A DNA stretch of 64,000 nucleotides from Phycisphaeraceae bacterium (lineage in GTDB: Bacteria > Planctomycetota > Phycisphaerae > Phycisphaerales > SM1A02), in NCBI GenBank assembly GCA_019636735.1, contig JAHBWY010000006.1, forward strand, positions 62,001-126,000. The letters run 5' to 3'. The translations under genes and the position numbers were made by a program. Shown one piece after another: positions 55,205 to 64,000 of this stretch. The notes below the pieces were generated by a model. It had not been told where the DNA came from and did not search any database. It saw only the letters and a list, made by a program, of their open reading frames with translations. Position 1 is the stretch's first letter. The number at the start of each line of letters is the position of its first letter.

Positions 55205-55758
55205 GCCCGCCCCCCAATCTGGTCCTGATCGGCCTCCGCGGCAGCGGCAAGAGCACGCTCGGGCGAGCTCTCGCCGAGCGTCGGCGGGCTGAGTTCATTG
55301 ATCTGGACGATCTCATTGCCCTCGACTCGGGTTTCGAAAGCGCTGGCGCCGCCCTTCGATCGCTCGGTGAGCCGGCATTCCGGGCTGTCGAGCGTCGAGT
55401 CTTCGAGCGACTGCTTGCGTCGTCCGCGTCGGGGGCCGCCGAACCTGCGCAGCGGGTGATCGCGCTTGGAGGGGGTACGCCCACGGCGCATGGCGCCGAG
55501 AGCCTGCTTGAGTCGGCGAAGGCGCGGGGAGCCATTCGCATCGTCCTTCTGCACGCGGACACCGGCACGCTCTGCGACCGCATCGCGCGCAGCGGAGTCC
55601 TTCGCCCCTCACTCACCGCTCTCACACCGAGGGAGGAGATGGACGCACTCGCCGCCGCGAGGCTCGGCCTCTACCGGCGGCTTGCTGAAGGCGAGATCGA
55701 CACGACCCTGCTTGATGCCCACGCGTCGCTCGATGCGCTCGATGCCGCGTGGAAGTGA
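55201..55758 (+). CDS. aroK: Shikimate kinase
   Basis: Phosphorylates shikimate in aromatic amino acid synthesis. The 185-aa protein has Walker A GLRGSGKST (11-19), IDLDDLI (the Asp that binds shikimate), LGEPAFRAVE (RxxE region) and the VIALGGGTPT motif. The lid region is present (SGVLRPSLT). GTG 55201 gives the correct N-terminus and overlaps rpmH; longer frames lead into the repeat region. Confidence 0.9.
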   Translation: MSPPPNLVLIGLRGSGKSTLGRALAERRRAEFIDLDDLIALDSGFESAGAALRSLGEPAFRAVERRVFERLLASSASGAAEPAQRVIALGGGTPTAHGAESLLESAKARGAIRIVLLHADTGTLCDRIARSGVLRPSLTALTPREEMDALAAARLGLYRRLAEGEIDTTLLDAHASLDALDAAWK

Positions 55759-55764
55759 CCTGGC

Positions 55765-56520
55765 TCACTCCTCGTCGTCGGAGGTCGTCACCGGCAGCGA
55801 CAGATCAGTGAGCATCGGCTCGCCCGAGTCGGTCTCGACGACCAATCCCATCGTCCGCAACGCTTCGAGTGCGGCGAGCTGCTCCGCTTCCTTCTTCGAG
55901 TTCCCCCAGCGGGGCGGGAAACGGTCAGTTCCGCTCTGCACACAGACCTCGAAGCACTTCGCGTGATCGGGCCCCTTCTCATCGAGAATGGTGTAGATCG
56001 CCGGAGGCCTCGATTGTTCGAGGAGCGCCTGCTGCAATGCACTCTTGAAGTTGTACTGGTGACCGAGGCGCGTCGCCTGCTCCACACGACCTCGCATGTG
56101 CTTCAGGATGAAGTCGCGCGTCACCTCGGGACCTGCGTCGAGATAGAGCGCTCCGATCAGTGACTCGAAGACCGCCGCGGAGACCGACGGAGGAAGCCCG
56201 AAGCGGGCGGACATGCCCTTGCCCAGCAGAAGCAGACGATCGAGCCCGAGTTCGACGGCGATCTCGGCGCAGGCGCGTCGGCTCACCACATGGCTCTTGA
56301 TCTTGGTGAGCTCGCCTTCGAGGAAGTCCGGGTTCGTCCGGTAGAGGTACTCGCAGATGATCAGTCCGAGCGCCGCATCGCCAAGGAACTCGAGGCGCTC
56401 GTTGCTCTCCACGCGCGACGACGCGATGCTCGCGTGCGTCAGCGCACGGTCGAGAAGGGACACATCGTTGAAGGTGTGCCCCAGGATGTCTTCGGCGGCG
56501 GAGCGGATGTCCGGATCCAT
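55765..56520 (-). CDS. rnc: Ribonuclease III
   Basis: Double-strand RNA endonuclease for rRNA and mRNA processing. The 251-aa protein has the signature NERLEFLGDAALG with catalytic acidic residues, a second acidic helix (VFESLIGALYLDAG) and a C-terminal dsRBD (about 160-235, FKSALQQALLEQ to GNSKKEAEQLAALEAL). A 15-residue acidic tail follows. ATG 56520 is preferred (AGG eight bases upstream) over ATG 56535. Confidence 0.94.
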   Translation of the reverse strand: MDPDIRSAAEDILGHTFNDVSLLDRALTHASIASSRVESNERLEFLGDAALGLIICEYLYRTNPDFLEGELTKIKSHVVSRRACAEIAVELGLDRLLLLGKGMSARFGLPPSVSAAVFESLIGALYLDAGPEVTRDFILKHMRGRVEQATRLGHQYNFKSALQQALLEQSRPPAIYTILDEKGPDHAKCFEVCVQSGTDRFPPRWGNSKKEAEQLAALEALRTMGLVVETDSGEPMLTDLSLPVTTSDDEE

Positions 56521-56695
56521 GCAGCAGACCTGCATTGCCTCGATCGGGGAGGCCGTGCACGAGATGCCGCGCCCGGTCCAGGGCGCTCCCGGTGGGAGCG
56601 TGCTGGATCGATCGCGATTGAAGCCCGCCCGACCGGGCTCCCGATGTATGGCCCGCCGGAACAGTGGCGGAACCGTGGCGAACGATCACCGCGCC

Positions 56696-57160
56696 TCAGG
56701 CGGCGCGGATCAATTGGTACGAGTCGAGGAGCCCTTCGAGGCGCGCCTCATCTCCCGGAGAACTGAACCCGATGAACTCGGCGCCCATCCGGCGTGGCCC
56801 GGGATCATCCGCCTCGTCGTAGACGCGCACCACTCGTGCGGTGACTCGAATCGACTCTTCCGGCGGCACGATCAACTCAAGTTCAATTGCGGAGCCGACC
56901 GGGAGTGCCCGATCCACTTCGAACCGGAGGCCCTTCTCGGAGATGTCATAGACATGGCCGGTGAGCCGCTCCGTGCCATCGTTGGGAGTGACCGCCACGC
57001 TGCTGTACGCAGGCTTGACGGGGAAGCGGCTGGCATCGCGGCGATTCATTGGACCTTCGTCAGATGTACGCGAATGCGGGGGGTCTCGATCGCCCCCTAC
57101 GGCTTCTTTCTTGGTTTCCACGACTCTGGCCTCGCCTCTGTTCTCGGTACGGTCGCTCAT
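56696..57160 (-). CDS. PilZ-domain protein (c-di-GMP receptor)
   Basis: 154 aa. Residues ~38-150 are a PilZ domain with the c-di-GMP binding motif RRDASR (40-45) and DISEKG (72-77). The N-terminal ~35 residues are charged and disordered. An AAAGGAA Shine-Dalgarno precedes ATG 57160. Likely senses c-di-GMP and controls motility or surface polysaccharide; the partner is unknown. Confidence 0.88.
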   Translation of the reverse strand: MSDRTENRGEARVVETKKEAVGGDRDPPHSRTSDEGPMNRRDASRFPVKPAYSSVAVTPNDGTERLTGHVYDISEKGLRFEVDRALPVGSAIELELIVPPEESIRVTARVVRVYDEADDPGPRRMGAEFIGFSSPGDEARLEGLLDSYQLIRAA

Positions 57161-57426
57161 GGAGAGTTCCTTTCTCCGTTATCGGGAATCCTGCCCCTGA
57201 CCTGAACCGCGCTTACCCCCTCGGCCAAGCCTCGTCTAAATCTGCCGCGAATCATCAGCGATACAAACCAAAACATCAAGGTTTCCGGTCCTGTATCCCC
57301 CCGAATGGTCGATTCTGGATCCCATACCCTGTCGCCCCCCCCAAGCCCTCCCATGATTGAGCCCCGCCACCTGATCCCCGTTCCTCATCTGTGTCGCTGC
57401 CGCCCGGGGATGAGAAGAGGCTCGCG

Positions 57427-58431
57427 TTGACCATCCTTGACGCCATCATCCTTGGGGTCGTCGAAGGGATCACCGAGTACCTCCCGGTGAGTTCAACCGG
57501 CCACCTGATCCTCACGGCCACGCTGCTGGGAGTGGGCCACGGGGCTCCGGGCGATCCAGCGGCCGCCGGCGATCTGCAAAGTGTGAATGAGGCCGTCAAG
57601 AGCTTTGAAATCGTCATTCAGGGCGGGGCGATTCTCGCGGTCGCCGGGCTCTATTGGAAGCGTGTCCGCGACATGGTGGCGGCGCTCGCGCTGGCCATTG
57701 CGGCGTTGGCGGGCAGGCTCGGGGGCGCAAGAAATGCAGCCTTGCTGGATGAACCCACCTGGCGAAGCCTTCGCCTCTTTCGAAATCTGGTGGTCAGCTT
57801 CCTGCCCGCGGCGATCGTCGGCGTCACCATCGGGTCGCTCATCAAGAGGCACCTCTTCTATCCCGGGCCGGTCTGTGCGGCGCTCCTGGTCGGTGGTGTC
57901 ATCCTGATCGCCACGGGGCGCTGGCAGAGGCGGCGACATGCGGAGAGTCGCCATCTTGCGGCGGAGGTTGATGACTTCCCCGAGGTCACGCTGCGCCAAG
58001 CGATCATCATCGGGTTCGCCCAGATTCTCGCGCTCTGGCCAGGCACGAGCCGCAGCATGGTGACGATTCTCGGCGGCGTCTTCAGCGGACTCTCCCCGCG
58101 GCGGGCTGCGGAGTACAGCTTCCTGCTGGGGCTACCCACGCTGGGCGGAGCGACCGTCTACGAGTTGCTGCGTGCATGGCGCGGGGCCCACTCGATCGAC
58201 GGCGGCGAACCCATGCGCGGGTGGGCGGGCATCCAGGCGCTCGTCGACGGTAACGGCGGCTGGGTCCCGGTCACGGTGGGCGTGGTGGTGGCGATGATCT
58301 CGGCGGCGCTCGCGATCAAGTGGCTGGTGCGCTGGCTTCAGAATCACTCGCTCGAGATCTTCGGGTGGTGGCGCATCGTGGTGGCGCTCGGTTTCATCGG
58401 AGCGATCTGGATGGGGTGGATCACCCGCTGA
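57427..58431 (+). CDS. uppP: Undecaprenyl-diphosphatase UppP
   Basis: Recycles the lipid carrier undecaprenyl diphosphate for cell-wall synthesis. The 334-aa integral membrane protein has VEGITEYLPVSSTGHL (catalytic E/S motif) and LWPGTSRSMVTILGG. It is longer than usual (about 270) because of an insertion near residues 40-55 and longer loops. TTG 57427 is chosen because AAGAGG is six bases upstream; an earlier GTG at 57391 is also in frame. The 266-base gap upstream holds divergent promoters for this gene and the PilZ gene. Confidence 0.92.
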   Translation: MTILDAIILGVVEGITEYLPVSSTGHLILTATLLGVGHGAPGDPAAAGDLQSVNEAVKSFEIVIQGGAILAVAGLYWKRVRDMVAALALAIAALAGRLGGARNAALLDEPTWRSLRLFRNLVVSFLPAAIVGVTIGSLIKRHLFYPGPVCAALLVGGVILIATGRWQRRRHAESRHLAAEVDDFPEVTLRQAIIIGFAQILALWPGTSRSMVTILGGVFSGLSPRRAAEYSFLLGLPTLGGATVYELLRAWRGAHSIDGGEPMRGWAGIQALVDGNGGWVPVTVGVVVAMISAALAIKWLVRWLQNHSLEIFGWWRIVVALGFIGAIWMGWITR

Positions 58432-58563
58432 CGCTGGGGATCGACGGGGCTTGTCATCCGCGGGCGAGTCGGGCGACGAGTGACGCACACCGGGAGTGAT
58501 GTGTGGGAACGCAGCGTGTTTGCGGCCAGCGAGGTCGAGCCGGATGCGCCCTTCACCTTGCCC

Positions 58564-58569
58564 TAGAAT
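58564..58569 (+). promoter_or_regulatory. Candidate -10 element, leaderless
   Basis: TAGAAT ends six bases before the ATG at 58576, with no room for a Shine-Dalgarno. No convincing -35 was found. The 144-base gap from uppP is otherwise featureless. Confidence 0.4.
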
Positions 58570-58575
58570 CGGGCC

Positions 58576-59052
58576 ATGGGTCAGGTCGCCCTCGGATTGC
58601 GAAGTCTTGCGTTCCGAGTTGCGACCTTCGTGGCGCTCGCCGCGCTCTTCGCCTGGATGGTCGGCGGCACGCTCTTCCCCGCGGCGCATCGGGTGAACCT
58701 GCCTTCATGGGAGTTCGGCGGAAGCCGCTGGAATTGGCGCGTCACCGGCAGCAGCACCCAATCGGGACCGACGGCCTGGACCCTCTTCGAGCGAATCAAC
58801 GATCGCCCGGTGGAGCGGCGCTTCGACCTCGCGGGCACCTGGCGCGAAGTGCGCGGGCCGGCTTTCGATGGCGAAGCGATGGTGCTCGCCATCCTCGTCG
58901 AGCCCGGAGCGCGGGATCGCCCCCCCGAGTGGTGGTCACTGCGGATCGACGCCTCCCCGGCCCCGGAGCGGCGTGTCGAGCGAAGTCGGCTGCCTGAGGC
59001 ACCGATGGCGAGCGGATCGACTCCGCTCTCAACCGAGACGCGCGAGCCCTGA
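58576..59052 (+). CDS. Hypothetical single-pass membrane protein
   Basis: Unrecognised, 158 aa. One N-terminal membrane helix (about 12-32, FRVATFVALAALFAWMVGGT) followed by a polar, Trp-containing region (about 43-125) and a disordered C-terminal tail. No catalytic motif is seen. It is convergent with ligA and has no operon partner. Confidence 0.6.
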   Translation: MGQVALGLRSLAFRVATFVALAALFAWMVGGTLFPAAHRVNLPSWEFGGSRWNWRVTGSSTQSGPTAWTLFERINDRPVERRFDLAGTWREVRGPAFDGEAMVLAILVEPGARDRPPEWWSLRIDASPAPERRVERSRLPEAPMASGSTPLSTETREP

Positions 59053-59100
59053 GCGACGGCGCCGATCACTGCGCTGCCGCGAGTTCGGCCGCGGATCGCA

Positions 59101-61194
<2,094 letters not shown>

Positions 61195-61473
61195 TCAGCG
61201 CTGAATGACATCGGGGCCGGAGCCGGCTTTCTTTTCATAGATGCCGGAACCCGCTCGTTCGTACTTGGTGAAACCGAGGCGATCGAGATTCTTGTTCGAG
61301 AGCTTCGCCTTCTCGGTGGTCGTCTGAAACTGCGGCGCCACTGGCACGCGGCGCACCGGCTTCCCGCTCTCCGGGTGCTTGGTCAGCGGCGGATCGCTGA
61401 TGCGCTGGAAGACCTCGAAGGTCTCGCCATCACTTCCGTCGGGTCGCACGATGGCATAGAGGTAGGTTGGCAT
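61195..61473 (-). CDS. FmdB-like protein lacking zinc cysteines
   Basis: 92 aa. It aligns with the FmdB zinc-ribbon family: MPTYLYAIV for MPxYEYxC, TFEVFQRISDPPLTKHPESG for FEVxQxxxDPPLxxCPxCG and KPVRRVPVAP for PVRRVxSA. All four cysteines of the family are replaced (the CxxC positions become I-V-R-P and H-P-E-S-G). Start ATG 61473 has AAGGAG five bases upstream. Function unknown; the zinc ribbon cannot form. Confidence 0.78.
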   Translation of the reverse strand: MPTYLYAIVRPDGSDGETFEVFQRISDPPLTKHPESGKPVRRVPVAPQFQTTTEKAKLSNKNLDRLGFTKYERAGSGIYEKKAGSGPDVIQR

Positions 61474-61526
61474 GAAGCTCCTTGGCCGCGTGGCGAAGCG
61501 CCCGCGGCGGCGGCCGGGGGCGTGCG

Positions 61527-62357
61527 TCACTCGGACATCATAGATCGCGCCATCGTGAGGGCCGCCCGGACATCGTCCAATCGCTGCCCGCCTGACTCCC
61601 GTTCGATGATGAGATCAACCGGCGGGTCCAGGCGCCGAAGTTCCCGGGCGAACGCGGGCCAGTCAACGGCGCCCGAACCGACTGGAACTTCGCGTCCCCA
61701 TGTTCCGGGCTTCTCCGTCGGTTGCGCGTCCTTCAGGTGCACCTGTCGTACGCGCGGCGCGAGTAGGCGAAGAGCATCGACGGGATCGCCCATGCCGTAG
61801 AGAATCATGTTCGCGGGGTCGAAGTTGACGCCGAGGTTCGCCGCGCCGACGGCATCAAGGAAGTGAACCAGCGCCTCCGCTCGCTCCTGCCCGGTTTCGA
61901 GCGCCACCATGACATGCCGCCGTGCAAAGACATCGGCGATGGTCCTGAGGCGCTCCACCATGATCGCCATGAGCGGATCGCTCCGATCCTCGGGAATGAA
62001 CCCCGCGTGCACCGTGATGAGCCCGAGCGCATGATCGGCGCAGAGATCAGCGAGCCGAAGAGCGCGATCGAGGTTCGCCTTCCAAGTTTCGTCGGGGCGA
62101 AAGCCGCCCGTGCGTCGAATGGACTCGAGCGTGCGATAGTCCTCGCCCACCGTCGCCATCATGCCGCTGAGCACTCGAACGCCCTCGGCGCGGAGAATCG
62201 CGATTGCATCGCACCATTGGCGCGGTTGTTCGATCAGCGGCACGAGCGCCAACTGCACTGCATCGAGAGGAATCGAACGCACCTGCTCGGCGAGGCGCGC
62301 GGGTGACTCCGGGCGCAGACTCCAGGAGCAGACGCCGATGGATCGCTCAACGCTCAT
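61527..62357 (-). CDS. Sugar phosphate isomerase/epimerase family protein
   Basis: 276-aa TIM-barrel protein of the xylose-isomerase-like AP endonuclease 2 superfamily. Motifs are IGVCSWSLR (strand 1), ITVHAGFIPE, ALETGQE, GVNFDPANMILYG (metal-binding Asp/Asn), VRQVHLKDAQP and IIERESGG (metal Glu). The pattern fits an isomerase or epimerase that uses a divalent metal, but the substrate cannot be read. It sits between the thioredoxin-like gene and the FmdB-like gene. Confidence 0.82.
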   Translation of the reverse strand: MSVERSIGVCSWSLRPESPARLAEQVRSIPLDAVQLALVPLIEQPRQWCDAIAILRAEGVRVLSGMMATVGEDYRTLESIRRTGGFRPDETWKANLDRALRLADLCADHALGLITVHAGFIPEDRSDPLMAIMVERLRTIADVFARRHVMVALETGQERAEALVHFLDAVGAANLGVNFDPANMILYGMGDPVDALRLLAPRVRQVHLKDAQPTEKPGTWGREVPVGSGAVDWPAFARELRRLDPPVDLIIERESGGQRLDDVRAALTMARSMMSE

Positions 62358-62376
62358 GGCGGATCAAGGGGCCGGC

Positions 62377-63792
62377 TCAGGGCTGGCCTGCATCGGCCGG
62401 TGTTCGCGGCCCAAGCTGTGCTTCGACGCTCCTCTGGATGCGCTGCAATCGTTCGACCGCAGCGGGCGGGAGCTTCGTCGCTTCGCCGTTCGCCGCCTCA
62501 GCACCCTCGATCGCCTTGATCAGCCACTCGCGATGCATCGTGTCGACGGCCTTCGCGCGCTGCGCCGCGGCGACGATCGCTTCAAGCATCTTCGGATCGG
62601 TGTCGAGCTCCATGGCGGCGACCGCGGCCTGTCGCGCCTCTTCCCTCCGGCCCGCGGCGAGCACGGCCGCGTGAATCTCCGCCGCGTCCTTGCGCCACAT
62701 GCTGTCGTTCAGGCCCGTCTGATCCGGAGCGACGCCCTCCCTGGCCATGTCGAAGATTCTCCGGCGCACGCGCACGGAGCTCTCCGGATCATCGATCAAC
62801 TCTCCAAGGTCCGCCCAACGCCCCTCCGCCTTCAGCATGTCGTTCAGCCGATGGTGCAGTCGCGCGAGCAGAGGCTTCACGGACGGATCATCCTTCACCT
62901 GGTCGAACCACGCGAGGGTGGCGTTGGGCTCATTCACCACCTCGTTCAAGATCATCCAGTCCTGCGCGGCTTGCCACACCTGTCGCGAATCGGTGAGCGC
63001 TGCGGCGTCGAGGGCGCGGCGTGCTTCGTTCCGAAGGGCGAGGAATCGCTCCCGCGCGGCAGGATGGCGGGCCGCGAGCGTCTTCATGTCGCTGGCCATG
63101 AACGAACCTCGCACGCCTCCGAAGCCCGGCGCATCGGCCGTCGCTCCCCACAGGAACTCGAAGTTGTCCGTGGCTTCGTCGAACTTCCGGTCCCGGAGTT
63201 GCTGTTGCGCCTCCTGGTAGCGCGCCATGGGTCCGTCGTCGTCCTGCGCGCGATCGCGAGCGGCACCTCGCGGATTGGGGTCCGGCGCCTGACCGCGATT
63301 TCGCACCGGAGCGGCGCGCTTCTCCCCTCGGTCGATGCCCGCGAGCCAGGCCACAAAGGGTTGCGGCCCGACATTGCCCATGACCCGATCGAACTCCTCA
63401 CCGCCCCTGAGGGCCATCGTGGTCGGAATGCTCCGAATGCCCATCGAGCGAGCAAGGTCGGGCTCGACATCGGTGTCGAGCGCGTACACGATGGCATGCT
63501 CCCTGAGCCACTCGACGACCTTCGGATCGACCCAGGTGGTGCGATCCATCTGCCGACAGGGGCCGCACCAGACCGCGGTGGCCTTCACGATGAACCACTT
63601 CCCCGCCTCCTCCGCCGCCTGCTTCGCGTCGAGATAGGGGCGACCGTCGAAGATCTCCGGCTTCGCCACGGCTGCCGGCGCATCTCTTCCTTGCGCGGCT
63701 TGTTGCGCGGCGGACTCGGTCGTCACCGCGCCCCCGAAGGTGATCGCGAGAACCGGGATCCAGAGCTTTGATCGTGGAGTCGAGAGTGGCAT
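62377..63792 (-). CDS. Secreted thioredoxin-like protein
   Basis: 471 aa with an N-terminal signal peptide (about 1-29, ending ESAAQ) and a thioredoxin domain (about 45-165) whose active site is AVWCGPCR (C76, C79) with the cis-Pro SIPTT. The C-terminal ~270 residues are helical repeats of unknown type (many Ala/Arg/Glu heptads). ATG 63792 has AGGAGG eight bases upstream. It probably acts as a periplasmic disulfide reductase or in maturation of another secreted protein. It lies upstream of the isomerase-like gene (19-base gap). Confidence 0.8.
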   Translation of the reverse strand: MPLSTPRSKLWIPVLAITFGGAVTTESAAQQAAQGRDAPAAVAKPEIFDGRPYLDAKQAAEEAGKWFIVKATAVWCGPCRQMDRTTWVDPKVVEWLREHAIVYALDTDVEPDLARSMGIRSIPTTMALRGGEEFDRVMGNVGPQPFVAWLAGIDRGEKRAAPVRNRGQAPDPNPRGAARDRAQDDDGPMARYQEAQQQLRDRKFDEATDNFEFLWGATADAPGFGGVRGSFMASDMKTLAARHPAARERFLALRNEARRALDAAALTDSRQVWQAAQDWMILNEVVNEPNATLAWFDQVKDDPSVKPLLARLHHRLNDMLKAEGRWADLGELIDDPESSVRVRRRIFDMAREGVAPDQTGLNDSMWRKDAAEIHAAVLAAGRREEARQAAVAAMELDTDPKMLEAIVAAAQRAKAVDTMHREWLIKAIEGAEAANGEATKLPPAAVERLQRIQRSVEAQLGPRTPADAGQP

Positions 63793-63906
63793 GAATTCCG
63801 CCTCCTGAGTGCGTGGTTCATCGAAGTGTCCCCGGAAACGCCCCTTGGAACAAGTCCCCGCTTCTTCGCGCGGCTCTTGCGCTTCGCGGCTACCATGCCG
63901 ACTCAC

Positions 63907-64000
63907 ATGACCACGGTGAAGCTCGACCACGACGGCCTGGAGCAACTCCAGGCGATGCGCGACCCGAAGGGGCGTGCCGTGGGCTCGCCCCGTGGCGCCG
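63907..64000 (+). CDS. 5' end of a gene running off the window
   Basis: An open frame from ATG 63907 (or 63895) continues to the window edge, beginning MTTVKLDHDGLEQLQAMRDP. TACCAT (63891-63896) lies ten bases upstream of 63907, in the leaderless style of other genes here. Only 31 residues are visible and no family is recognised. Confidence 0.4.
   Translation, partial: MTTVKLDHDGLEQLQAMRDPKGRAVGSPRGA

Overview
This window is GC-rich bacterial chromosome with dense, overlapping genes and no mobile elements, CRISPR arrays or prophage. The gene content suggests a flagellated planctomycete, probably near Phycisphaerales. Supporting signs are an L34 protein that begins MHYPHR, a PEP-CTERM-like protein ending in an arginine run, a Ser/Thr kinase with a many-helix membrane tail, hpnCDE squalene genes, and several housekeeping genes without Shine-Dalgarno sequences. 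The taxonomic call is inference.

Layout. (1) 88-2082: a coiled-coil lipoprotein. (2) 2118-8854, minus strand: a tightly packed operon recR-rpoN-hpnC-hpnD-hpnE-queG. (3) 8987-12308: a membrane PIN/TRAM protein, then on the plus strand the SRP RNA followed by dnaX. (4) 12259-31151, minus strand: about 19 kb of collinear flagellar genes. Read in the direction of transcription they are a block of poorly known envelope genes, a sigma-54-type histidine kinase and response regulator pair, then flgB, flgC, fliE, fliF, fliG, fliH, fliI, fliJ, a MotE/YlxF-like gene, fliK, flgD and flgE. A -24/-12 (sigma-54) promoter lies before flgC. (5) 31210-33221: cdaA and cdaR (c-di-AMP synthesis). (6) 33423-38320: tal, a membrane protein gene and tyrS, divergent from pgi. 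(7) 38468-41427: cysteine desulfurase, tRNA-Leu(CAG) and recA. (8) 41775-46157: a PEP-CTERM-like protein, then a membrane Ser/Thr kinase coupled to UDP-xylose synthase. (9) 46244-54675: anmK and a complete phosphate regulon phoB-phoR-pstS-pstC-pstA-pstB-phoU with candidate Pho boxes. (10) 55070-64000: rpmH-aroK, rnc, a PilZ protein, uppP, ligA, a cysteine-less FmdB homologue, a TIM-barrel isomerase-like protein, a thioredoxin-like protein, and the 5' end of one more gene.

How the parts fit. RpoN, the GSFTGA-type activator, its kinase and a matching promoter are all present, so a sigma-54 flagellar hierarchy can be proposed from this window alone. PhoB, PhoR, Pst and PhoU form a standard phosphate-sensing loop, but PstC carries an embedded LysM-like domain that I regard as the most unusual protein architecture here. 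A second theme is gene starts: about ten monocistronic or first-in-operon genes have a -10-like hexamer only 6-12 nt before the start codon and no Shine-Dalgarno, suggesting leaderless transcripts. A third is proteins that have lost family-defining residues: DnaX without its zinc module, FmdB without cysteines, CdaA with DLA in place of DGA, and TyrRS with TIGN in place of HIGH.
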